7,240 nt of DNA, taken from NCBI GenBank assembly GCA_025456495.1, contig JALOKO010000191.1:1-7240 (forward strand), read 5' to 3'. The stretch is from Bryobacterales bacterium (lineage in GTDB: Bacteria > Acidobacteriota > Terriglobia > Bryobacterales > Bryobacteraceae). The notes under the pieces were generated by a model. It saw only the letters and a program-made list of their open reading frames with translations. It had not been told where the DNA came from and searched no databases. Shown piece after piece: positions 1-5,642 of the stretch (its first letter is position 1; each line of letters opens with the position of its first letter). The position numbers and the translations under genes are program-made.

Positions 1-972
1 CCAATCGGGCGGGTTGCTGACGCTGCTGTAGCGCGTGGTGAACTGCCGAACTGAGAAATCGGGCAGTTGGCTGGTGTAGTCGATGGCCTCTTCGCGGGCC
101 TGTTCAATCAATGGATCAGAGCCGGGAACATGGACGCGGTGGAATTCGGGCGACTTGCCTCCGGCGCGCGCCAGGGCCTCTTCGCGAGTGATCTCGGGTT
201 CGGGCGCGGCGTTGCGGTACTCTTCCGGCTGACCGCGTCGAACGGTGGGCCGGGTGCTGTCGGCCTTGGGTAACGGCGCGCCGTCCTTCAGGCTGGGCTG
301 GGAACTCACCGGTTCTGCGTCCGCGCTTTCCGGGCTACGGACGGCGGCGCGATCGAACTCGCGACTGGCGGCGCTGCGCTCCTCGGCAGTCCCCTTCCGC
401 AGGAGGATGGCCCGCAGGATGGTCTCTGGATCGTCGTCGTTCACCTCCACCTTTAACTGGTCGCCGGGCCTTAGCAACGAGTCGCGGATAGCCTCACCCG
501 CGGGGTCTTGAAAGCGCGTCTTGGCAAGCACACGAAACTCCAGCAGGCCCCGGCTGGGGGCGTCCAGAATCAGTGACTTCTCACCCAGTTCCCGCAGCGT
601 GCCGGTAAACGACGCCAGGTCCACGGTCATCTTTCCGGCTTCGACGGTCTTCTTGTCGTCCTTGTCGGAGCCTTCCTTCTTCTCGCCGCGGCGTGGCAGC
701 TTTACCTCGGGAATCGGAATGCCTACGCCCGGAACCGGCGTGGGGATGGTGCCCGGAGGATAGCGCCCGCTGGGGTAAGGATACTGGCCTGGCGGATACT
801 GGCCCGGCGGATATTGGCCAGGGGGATATTGGCCAGGGGGAAGCTGATGCTGCACCGACGCGGCAGGCGCGGGCGGGGCCGTCGCCTCCTGGCCGGCGGC
901 CGCCGCGACGGCCAGGGTCACCAGGGGACCGGCCAGAGAGCCCAGCAGAGAACACAGTGCCCAAACGCGCAC
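1..972 (-). CDS. Secreted protein of unknown function with PPGQY repeats (partial, C-terminus beyond window)
   Basis: A stop-free frame of 324 codons runs from a GTG at 972 off the left edge, so the C-terminus is missing. Residues 1-27 look like a Sec signal peptide: one Arg, a long Leu/Ala/Val core, and an 'AVAAAAGQ' cleavage region. Residues 45-64 are four PPGQY repeats in a Pro/Gly/Tyr-rich linker. A Lys/Asp-rich stretch (97-114) follows. Residues about 115-193 look like a small beta domain ('GTLRELGEKSLILDAP', 'LEFRVLAKTRF', 'LRPGDQLKVEV'), resembling DUF5666/OB-like exported domains. A low-complexity hydrophilic stretch leads to 'REEAIDYTSQLPDFSVRQ' (293-310), reminiscent of a segment I recall from acidobacterial exported proteins. 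GTG 972 is preferred because GGGAGGAGG lies six bases before it; an in-frame ATG at 1014 would add 14 residues but has a weak ribosome site. Function is not recognised. That it is coding is fairly sure. Confidence 0.78.
   Translation of the reverse strand, partial: MRVWALCSLLGSLAGPLVTLAVAAAAGQEATAPPAPAASVQHQLPPGQYPPGQYPPGQYPPGQYPYPSGRYPPGTIPTPVPGVGIPIPEVKLPRRGEKKEGSDKDDKKTVEAGKMTVDLASFTGTLRELGEKSLILDAPSRGLLEFRVLAKTRFQDPAGEAIRDSLLRPGDQLKVEVNDDDPETILRAILLRKGTAEERSAASREFDRAAVRSPESADAEPVSSQPSLKDGAPLPKADSTRPTVRRGQPEEYRNAAPEPEITREEALARAGGKSPEFHRVHVPGSDPLIEQAREEAIDYTSQLPDFSVRQFTTRYSSVSNPPDW
781..840 (-). repeat. Four tandem 15-bp coding repeats (PPGQY)
   Basis: Four contiguous 15-bp units occupy 781-795, 796-810, 811-825 and 826-840. 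The last two are identical (ATATTGGCCAGGGGG on the plus strand); the first two differ at a few positions. Every unit is in frame and encodes the pentapeptide PPGQY, read on the minus strand, in the secreted protein. Similar Pro/Gly/Tyr/Gln repeats occur in flexible extracellular linkers; the role here is not known. Confidence 0.9.
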
Positions 973-978
973 GAGCAG

Positions 979-987
979 CCTCCTCCC
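979..987 (-). promoter_or_regulatory. Strong ribosome binding site deciding the GTG start of the secreted protein
   Basis: Read on the minus strand the bases are GGGAGGAGG, followed by CTGCTC and then GTG at 972. The match to the anti-Shine-Dalgarno sequence and the six-base spacing favour GTG 972 over the in-frame ATG at 1014, which has only a weak CCGGA upstream. Confidence 0.65.
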
Positions 988-1017
988 GGGGGTATACCCG
1001 GCTCTTTGCGACATTCC

Positions 1018-1038
1018 GGTGCTGATCGGACCAGCACC
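1018..1038 (-). other. 7-bp inverted repeat upstream of the secreted protein gene
   Basis: GGTGCTG (1018-1024) and CAGCACC (1032-1038) are perfect inverted arms around a seven-base loop. The element lies 46 bases before GTG 972 and only four bases before the alternative ATG 1014. If transcribed it would form a short GC-rich hairpin in the leader; as DNA it could be an operator. There is no T-run, so it is not a simple terminator. Its function is inferred from position alone. Confidence 0.35.
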
Positions 1039-1183
1039 CTCCAACACCAGCGACATCGCCAACCGCGATAGCCGCTGTCGGCACAACGTCCCTATTCCGT
1101 TGAGTCCGGGTAACCTGCACAATAGCGCCTGCGCCAAGCACACGCAAGCGACGGAATGATGGACGTGTCGGCCCAGGCGGCCT

Positions 1184-1209
1184 GCGATTCTGTTGGGCGA
1201 TTCTGTTGG
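1184..1209. repeat. Perfect 13-bp tandem direct repeat in the intergenic region
   Basis: GCGATTCTGTTGG occurs twice with no gap (1184-1196 and 1197-1209). It lies in the roughly 300-bp non-coding stretch between the thiO stop and the secreted protein gene. It may be a replication-slippage duplication or a paired protein-binding site. Nothing else at this position distinguishes the two. The rest of the 973-1270 gap holds two possible stem-loops and no gene or clear promoter that I can support. Confidence 0.85.
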
Positions 1210-1243
1210 AAGGTGGGACGCGCGTCATCGTGCGCAGGTTTCC

Positions 1244-1270
1244 CCGGGCAGCGGAGTGGTGTGCTCCCGG
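1244..1270 (-). terminator. Weak stem-loop directly after thiO (possible terminator or 3' end stabiliser)
   Basis: Starting at the base after the thiO stop codon, CCGGGAGC (1270-1263) can pair with GCT-G-CCCGG (1252-1244), giving an eight-pair stem with one bulged base and a ten-base loop. No U-tract follows (GGGGAAACC), so it is a poor intrinsic terminator; it might stabilise the 3' end or work with Rho. Confidence 0.25.
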
Positions 1271-2431
1271 TCAGGCTGCATCCCCGTCGTGGGGAGGGCC
1301 ATCGCTGATTTCGCGGCACAAGCGCGCTGCCGTGTGTGGCGCCAGCAGGATTCCGTTCCGGTAGTGGCCGTAGGCAAGCCAAAGCGGCAATTCGCCCAGA
1401 CGGCGCACCTCAGGACCGCTGCCCGCAATCCCTGGCCGGAAGCCCAGCCAGTAGGAATCGCTCAGCGGCGGGAACAGGCCGGGCAGCAATGCCTCAGTGT
1501 GCTGGTGAATCGCTTGCACTGCCTGCAGGTTGGGTGTCCGCTGGAAGCCCACATGCTCTTCATTTGATCCTGAGATCACCGCGCCGTTCTGACGCTGGAA
1601 GACATACAGGTGCTGGTGACGCACAATGGGACCCAGCGTTCCCGGCCTGCGCGTACATTGGATGAGATGTCCGCGAATAGGTTCGGCGGGTCGTGGCGCG
1701 GTGGTGGGTGTGCCTGCTTCGGCCTCTACGGCAATGCTGCTGCTCCAGGCCCCGGCGGCGATCACCACGGCATCAGCCGCCAGCCTGGGCCGCCCGCCCG
1801 CCGGCCCGCTGGATGTCGCCCCCGCTTTCCCGCGCAACTCAAAGTGCGTGCCTCGCCAGGTGCAGGCGCCAATCGCGCAGTGTTCGTGGATGCGTACGCC
1901 CAGCCGCGGCAGCAGAAGGGCAAGTGCCGCCGTGATCTCCCGCGGACTCACCGTCGCGTCGTCCGGGAACCAGAGTGCCGGGAAGGCGCTGGCTGCAGCC
2001 TGTGGCGACAGCGCCGGCGTCATTCGGCGGCACTCCGCCCGGCTGAGTTCCTGAACAGCGATGCCCAACTGCTGTTGCACCTCACGCCGCCGTTGCAGGC
2101 CAATCCAGTCGGCTTCGTCCAATGCCAGGTCCACCGCCCCGCACTCGCGAAAATCGATGGCCTGGCCGGAAGCCTCGCGTAACTCGCGCACAAAGGCGGG
2201 GTACATTGCCCGGGCGATGACGGTATCGCGCGCCCAGGAAGCCAGCTCATGGGCTTCGCCCCCCGGCGCTAGCATCCCGGCTCCGGCGGCGCTGGACTCC
2301 CCGGCGAAGGTCCCCGCGTCATACACGTCCACCTGCAGGCCCTGTTGCGCCAGACGCCAGGCGAGCGTGGCCCCGATAATGCCCGCGCCGACGACGGCCA
2401 CACGGGCTCTGCTGGATGCGATGAAGGACAA
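1271..2431 (-). CDS. thiO: FAD-dependent glycine oxidase ThiO
   Basis: ThiO is a cytoplasmic flavoenzyme of the D-amino-acid-oxidase fold that oxidises glycine to the imine used to build the thiazole ring of thiamin. The 386-residue frame has the FAD dinucleotide motif GAGIIG (15-20), the ThiO signature AGMLAP (51-56), the second FAD segment VVIAAGAWSS (222-231), and a C-terminal FRPG (331-334) plus GHYRNGILLAP (355-365). The last two carry the Arg residues (332, 358) matching the substrate and flavin-site arginines of Bacillus ThiO. Length is normal for the family (about 370). The usual 'D-x-x-P-x-I-G' after RPG is replaced by GSGPEVRRLG, so substrate range may differ; another DAO-family amine oxidase is possible. 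The start is uncertain: TTG 2431 is the longest frame, while GTG 2401 would begin just before the FAD motif. Neither has a good ribosome site. No other thi gene is near; the gene is divergent from folD. Confidence 0.85.
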   Translation of the reverse strand: MSFIASSRARVAVVGAGIIGATLAWRLAQQGLQVDVYDAGTFAGESSAAGAGMLAPGGEAHELASWARDTVIARAMYPAFVRELREASGQAIDFRECGAVDLALDEADWIGLQRRREVQQQLGIAVQELSRAECRRMTPALSPQAAASAFPALWFPDDATVSPREITAALALLLPRLGVRIHEHCAIGACTWRGTHFELRGKAGATSSGPAGGRPRLAADAVVIAAGAWSSSIAVEAEAGTPTTAPRPAEPIRGHLIQCTRRPGTLGPIVRHQHLYVFQRQNGAVISGSNEEHVGFQRTPNLQAVQAIHQHTEALLPGLFPPLSDSYWLGFRPGIAGSGPEVRRLGELPLWLAYGHYRNGILLAPHTAARLCREISDGPPHDGDAA

Positions 2432-2436
2432 ATCCC

Positions 2437-2442
2437 AGCATA
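2437..2442 (-). promoter_or_regulatory. Putative -10 box of thiO
   Basis: TATGCT reads on the minus strand at 2442-2437, five bases before TTG 2431. No good -35 hexamer sits 16-18 bp upstream. If real, transcription would start at about 2430, giving an almost leaderless message for TTG 2431 or a roughly 30-base leader for GTG 2401. Confidence 0.3.
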
Positions 2443-2485
2443 GCTTGCCCTGGGCGGATTGCCGACCGGTGCGTTTTCTTCGATC

Positions 2486-2494
2486 TGCTATGCT
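2486..2494 (+). promoter_or_regulatory. Putative extended -10 promoter of folD and the downstream operon
   Basis: TGC-TATGCT matches an extended -10 element (TG-N-TAtaaT type). A good -35 hexamer is not evident at 16-18 bp spacing, which fits extended -10 promoters. The expected start of transcription is about 2501, on top of the folD start (GTG 2500 or ATG 2503), and there is no Shine-Dalgarno sequence. A leaderless or nearly leaderless mRNA is therefore plausible. This is pattern matching only. Confidence 0.4.
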
Positions 2495-2502
2495 GCGGTG
2501 TG

Positions 2503-3438
2503 ATGGCGGAACTGCTGGACGGAAATCGAGTTCGTGACGAGATCAAGGCCGAGTTACTGGGCCGTGTGCAGGCGATACGCCAGCGCTTTCGCGCTCCTGG
2601 AATCGCGGTGGTGCTGGTGGGCGACAACCCCGCCTCCGCCATCTACGTGCGCAACAAAGTGAAGACCTGCCAGGACCTGGGCATCTACAGCGAGACCCAT
2701 ACGCCGCCTGCCTCCATTGCAACGGCGGAACTGCTGGCGCTGGTGGAGCAACTCAACCAGCGCGAAGATATCGACGGCATTCTGGTGCAAATGCCCCTGC
2801 CGCCGCAAGTAGACGCCAAGCGCGTGCTGGACGCCATCCGCCCCGATAAGGATGTCGATGGATTTCATCCGGTGAGCGTGGGCAACCTCAGCATCGGCAA
2901 CCCTGGGCCAAGGGCCTGCACGCCGGCCGGAGTCATCGAGCTGCTGAAGCGATACCAGGTTCCGCTGGTGGGCGCTGAGGTCGTCGTGGTGGGGCGCAGT
3001 GACATCGTGGGCAAGCCCATGGCGATGATGCTGATCCATGAAAGCGCCACCGTCACCGTTTGCCATTCCAAGACGCGCGACCTGGCCGAGGTCTGCCGCC
3101 GCGCGGACCTCCTGATTGCCGCCATGGGGAAGCCCGCGCTGCTGAACGACGCGCACATCAAGCCGGGCGCGGTGGTGGTGGATGTGGGCATGAATCGCGT
3201 TACCCACCCTGCGGAAGTGGAGCGCATCTGGCCCGGCGACCAGGCCAAACGCGCGCAACTACAGCAGAAGGGTAGTGTCCTGGTGGGCGATGTCAGTCCG
3301 CTCAGCATGGCGGCGCGGGCCTCCTTCTACACCCCCGTTCCGGGCGGTGTGGGTCCGCTCACCATCGCCATGCTGATGGTGAACACCGTCACTCTGGCGG
3401 AAGCGCGCGCGCATCGGGCCGGAGTTCTGTTGCACTGA
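2503..3438 (+). CDS. folD: Bifunctional methylenetetrahydrofolate dehydrogenase / methenyltetrahydrofolate cyclohydrolase
   Basis: FolD interconverts 5,10-methylene-, 5,10-methenyl- and 10-formyl-tetrahydrofolate in the cytoplasm, supplying one-carbon units for purine and fMet synthesis. The 311-residue product is slightly longer than usual (about 285-300). Visible motifs: YVRNKVKTC (48-56) with the catalytic-site Tyr48 and Lys52, DGILVQMPLP (91-100), PDKDVDGFHP (114-123), the NADP-binding GRSDIVGKPM (164-173), and TPVPGGVGPLTIAML (277-291). The loop before TPVPGG (GDVSPLSMAARASFY) looks somewhat longer than typical. ATG 2503 is chosen; GTG 2500 would add one residue. No ribosome site is visible before it. 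It is the first gene of the probable operon folD-coaE-htrA-rhaM and is divergent from thiO. All motifs are intact and identification is very sure. Confidence 0.97.
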   Translation: MAELLDGNRVRDEIKAELLGRVQAIRQRFRAPGIAVVLVGDNPASAIYVRNKVKTCQDLGIYSETHTPPASIATAELLALVEQLNQREDIDGILVQMPLPPQVDAKRVLDAIRPDKDVDGFHPVSVGNLSIGNPGPRACTPAGVIELLKRYQVPLVGAEVVVVGRSDIVGKPMAMMLIHESATVTVCHSKTRDLAEVCRRADLLIAAMGKPALLNDAHIKPGAVVVDVGMNRVTHPAEVERIWPGDQAKRAQLQQKGSVLVGDVSPLSMAARASFYTPVPGGVGPLTIAMLMVNTVTLAEARAHRAGVLLH

Positions 3439-3453
3439 TGGCGCAGTGGGGAA

Positions 3454-3462
3454 GGGAAGGGG
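3454..3462 (+). promoter_or_regulatory. Ribosome binding site that favours the TTG start of coaE
   Basis: GGGAAGGGG lies seven bases before TTG 3470. The same purine stretch lies downstream of the longer GTG 3446 start and so cannot serve it. This supports the shorter protein beginning MLRVGLTGG. Confidence 0.5.
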
Positions 3463-3469
3463 TTGCAAG

Positions 3470-4111
3470 TTGCTGCGAGTGGGGCTGACAGGTGGGCTGG
3501 CATCCGGGAAGTCCTTTGTGGCGGACATCCTGGTGACGCTGGGCTGCCATCTGCTGAAGGCCGATGAGGTGGGCCATCGCCTGCTGGAACCCAACGGCGC
3601 GGCCTTTGCCCCGGTGGTGGAGGCCTTTGGCCCGGACATCCTGGGGGAAGATGGCCGCATCGACCGCGCGCGGCTGGGCGCCATTGTGTTCCAGTACCCC
3701 TCACAATTGGAACGCTTAAACGCGATTGTGCATCCTCTGGTTTTCGACGAAGAAGAGCGTTTCCTGTCACGGGCGGCACTGCAGCACCCCGGTGGCATCG
3801 GTATCGTAGAGGCTGCCATTCTGATTGAGACGGGCAACCACAGCAGCTTCGACAAAATTCTGGTGGCCTGGTGTCCGCCAGAACTGCAGGTTGAGCGGGC
3901 CATGCACCGCGGCATGAGCCGTGAGGCGGCGCTCGCGCGAATGGCGCGTCAGATGCCGCTGGGGGAAAAGCTGTCTTTTGCCGATGCGGTGATCGACACC
4001 AGTGGCGACAAGGAAGCCACCCGGCAACAGGTGTTGGCGGCGCACCGCAAACTGCGGGAATGGGCCGCTGTTGGCAGCGGACCCAAACAGGAAACAGAAC
4101 GTGACCGCTAG
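3470..4111 (+). CDS. coaE: Dephospho-CoA kinase
   Basis: CoaE phosphorylates the 3'-hydroxyl of dephospho-CoA with ATP, the last step of coenzyme A synthesis, in the cytoplasm. The 213-residue P-loop kinase has GLTGGLASGKS (Walker A, 5-15), ADEVGHRLL (31-39), the conserved LNAIVHPLV (83-91), VEAAILIETG (113-122, at the position of the usual 'PLLFE'), and the lid/C-terminal RMARQMPLGEKLSFADAVID (157-176) with the Arg, Gln and Lys expected in this family. Length is normal (about 200). Start: TTG 3470 with its purine-rich ribosome site gives the common N-terminus MLRVGLTGG; GTG 3446 would add eight residues. It follows folD by 31 bases (7 if the longer start is used) and precedes htrA by 20, which suggests co-transcription. 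Confidence 0.95.
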   Translation: MLRVGLTGGLASGKSFVADILVTLGCHLLKADEVGHRLLEPNGAAFAPVVEAFGPDILGEDGRIDRARLGAIVFQYPSQLERLNAIVHPLVFDEEERFLSRAALQHPGGIGIVEAAILIETGNHSSFDKILVAWCPPELQVERAMHRGMSREAALARMARQMPLGEKLSFADAVIDTSGDKEATRQQVLAAHRKLREWAAVGSGPKQETERDR

Positions 4112-4131
4112 GAGATCGTGGGGAACCCTTG

Positions 4132-5289
4132 ATGCGTAAGATTCTGGTGCTGCTGGCCGCCTTCCTGGGCGGAATGTTTGTCTACTACGCCTTCGTGTCT
4201 CCAGGTGCGCTAGCGCCCGATGCCAAGCCCAGGCTGGGTGGAAGTCTCACTTCCGGCCCGGTCTTCACCGCCAATGACGTTGCCCGTAGCGCGGACCTCA
4301 GCGCTGACGAGATGAACAACATCGACATCTATCAGCGCGCCAACCCGGCCACCGTCAACATCACCAGCGTCGAATACACACAGAATTTCTGGCTGGAGGT
4401 GGTGCCTCGCGAGGGCGCGGGCTCTGGCTTCCTCATCCACGAGGATGGCCTGGTGCTCACCAACAATCACGTGCTGTCGGCCGATGGTAGCCAGGTGGAA
4501 GTAACCCTGATGGACCAGAGCCGCTACCGGGCAAAGGTGCTGGCGCGGGACCCCGAAAACGACCTTGCACTGATGAAGATTGAGGCCGGGCGCAAGCTGC
4601 CCTTCCTGAAGTTGGGCGATAGCGACACCTTAAGGGTGGGGCAGAAGGTGCTGGCTATCGGGAACCCGTTCAGCTTGGGCGGTACCCTCACCACAGGCAT
4701 CGTCTCGGCCCTGGGCCGCAGTTTGCCCTCGGGTCGCGATACCGTGCTGGAGGATGTCATTCAGACCGATGCCGCCATCAATCCCGGCAACAGTGGTGGG
4801 CCTCTGCTGGATTCGCACGGCGATGTCATTGGCATCAACACGGCCATCTACGGGGCGGGCGGCAACATTGGCATCGGCTTCGCCATGCCCATCAGCCGCG
4901 CCAAGGCCATGCTGGAGGTCTACCAGGAACGCGGCGAGTTCGTGCGTCCTTGGCTGGGCTTGCGCTCGCACTTTGTGAATCCCGAACTGGCGCGGTACTT
5001 AGAGCTGCCCGAGGACGGCGGCTATCTGGTGGTGGAGGCCGTGCGCGGTGGCTCCGGCGCGCTTGCCGGCATTCGCGGCGCCAGCAGTTGGCTACAGGTG
5101 GGCAACTACCGCGTGCCCTGGGGCGGCGACTTCATCACGGGCGTGGATGGCCGCCCGGTGAATTCCTCTGATGTGCTGAAGCGTGTCATGGCCAAGAAGC
5201 GAGTGGGTGATCGCGTCCGCTTTGATATCCTGCGCGAAGGGCGCAAGCTGCAAGTGGACATCCCCCTGCGTGAAGCCCCACGCCGCTAG
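4132..5289 (+). CDS. HtrA/DegP-family trypsin-like serine protease with one PDZ domain, membrane-anchored
   Basis: An envelope protease that degrades or processes misfolded exported proteins. The 385-residue product has an uncleaved-looking membrane anchor (residues 4-22, preceded by Arg-Lys) and a linker to about residue 60. The S1 protease domain (about 65-265) has the complete triad: His113 in TNNHVL, Asp144 in DPENDLALMKI, Ser221 in NPGNSGGPLLD. A single PDZ domain (about 272-380) carries WLGLRS and a GGDFITGVDGRPV segment. One PDZ plus an N-terminal anchor is the DegS/HhoA layout rather than the two-PDZ DegP. Between AGIRG and GGD the PDZ has ASSWLQVGNYRVPW, which resembles the 'GN..LP.GGD' segment of cyanobacterial/acidobacterial HtrA paralogues. 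ATG 4132 is used, with GGGGAA six bases upstream. It lies between coaE and rhaM in the probable operon. Family is certain; the specific role (sigma-factor signalling or general quality control) cannot be read, so no symbol is given. Confidence 0.94.
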   Translation: MRKILVLLAAFLGGMFVYYAFVSPGALAPDAKPRLGGSLTSGPVFTANDVARSADLSADEMNNIDIYQRANPATVNITSVEYTQNFWLEVVPREGAGSGFLIHEDGLVLTNNHVLSADGSQVEVTLMDQSRYRAKVLARDPENDLALMKIEAGRKLPFLKLGDSDTLRVGQKVLAIGNPFSLGGTLTTGIVSALGRSLPSGRDTVLEDVIQTDAAINPGNSGGPLLDSHGDVIGINTAIYGAGGNIGIGFAMPISRAKAMLEVYQERGEFVRPWLGLRSHFVNPELARYLELPEDGGYLVVEAVRGGSGALAGIRGASSWLQVGNYRVPWGGDFITGVDGRPVNSSDVLKRVMAKKRVGDRVRFDILREGRKLQVDIPLREAPRR

Positions 5290-5312
5290 CCCTGCGTTCG
5301 TCTGGTTCGTCT

Positions 5313-5319
5313 AAGGAGG
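5313..5319 (+). promoter_or_regulatory. Strong ribosome binding site of the mutarotase gene
   Basis: AAGGAGG, a near-perfect Shine-Dalgarno sequence, ends four bases before TTG 5324. It settles the non-ATG start, because the conserved N-terminus MPRYAFRLRVKP begins exactly there. Confidence 0.7.
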
Positions 5320-5323
5320 CCGC

Positions 5324-5641
5324 TTGCCCCGTTACGCTTTTCGTCTGCGCGTGAAGCCGGAAGCCATCGCCCAATACGAGGAAGAGCACCGCCGCGTCTG
5401 GCCGGAATTGCTGGCCAAACTGAAGGAGGTGGGCATTTCCGACTACTCCATCTTCCGCCGCGGCGAGGAGTTGCTGCTGGTCCTGCGGGTGGATGATTTT
5501 CAGCGTGCCTGGGCGCAACTGGACGCTGACCCCGTCAACCAGCGCTGGCAGCAGTTCATGGCCCCGCTGTTTGCGCCCATTGAGCCGCTGCAACCGGGCG
5601 AACGCTTCCCCATGTTCGAGGAAGTGTTCCACCTGGAGTAA
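5324..5641 (+). CDS. rhaM: L-rhamnose mutarotase (RhaM family)
   Basis: RhaM interconverts the alpha and beta anomers of L-rhamnose, speeding entry of the sugar into isomerisation. The 105-residue protein matches the usual length (about 104). It keeps His22 in EEEHRRVWPELL, the position of the catalytic His in the E. coli enzyme, Tyr41 in DYSIF, and the Trp-rich C-terminal helix NQRWQQFMAPLF (73-84). The TTG start is fixed by AAGGAGG. It follows htrA by 34 bases and is the last gene of the probable operon. No rhamnose isomerase, kinase, aldolase or transporter is in the window, so it may serve another sugar or be a stray member of a rhamnose pathway encoded elsewhere. Family assignment is firm; substrate is inferred. 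Confidence 0.9.
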   Translation: MPRYAFRLRVKPEAIAQYEEEHRRVWPELLAKLKEVGISDYSIFRRGEELLLVLRVDDFQRAWAQLDADPVNQRWQQFMAPLFAPIEPLQPGERFPMFEEVFHLE

Positions 5642-5642
5642 T

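Larger units (their letters stand above)
2436..2495. repeat. 9-bp inverted repeat spanning the thiO-folD divergent promoter
   Basis: CAGCATAGC (2436-2444) and GCTATGCTG (2487-2495) are perfect inverted arms separated by 42 bp. Each arm carries a TATGCT -10-like box, one pointing at thiO and the other at folD, so the 71-bp gap is close to mirror-symmetric. The repeat could be paired promoters or an operator recognised by a dimeric regulator. Confidence 0.7.

Noticed and set aside
581..1228. 215-codon open frame on the minus strand
   Set aside because: It overlaps the real secreted-protein frame in another phase, is Arg/Pro/Gly-rich like a high-GC shadow, and lacks a signal peptide or known motif.
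2020..2537. Small overlapping frames around the thiO 5' end on both strands
   Set aside because: They conflict with the motif-supported thiO frame and show no family features.
2554..3258. 234-codon open frame antisense to folD
   Set aside because: It is fully inside folD on the opposite strand, with a His/Ala/Arg-rich composition typical of antisense shadows.
3446..3469. Longer coaE start at GTG 3446
   Set aside because: The purine-rich ribosome site lies after it, and the family N-terminus begins at TTG 3470; kept as a minor alternative.
3259..3915. 218-codon open frame antisense to folD/coaE
   Set aside because: It spans two well-identified genes on the other strand and is Ser/Pro/Arg-rich with no domain.
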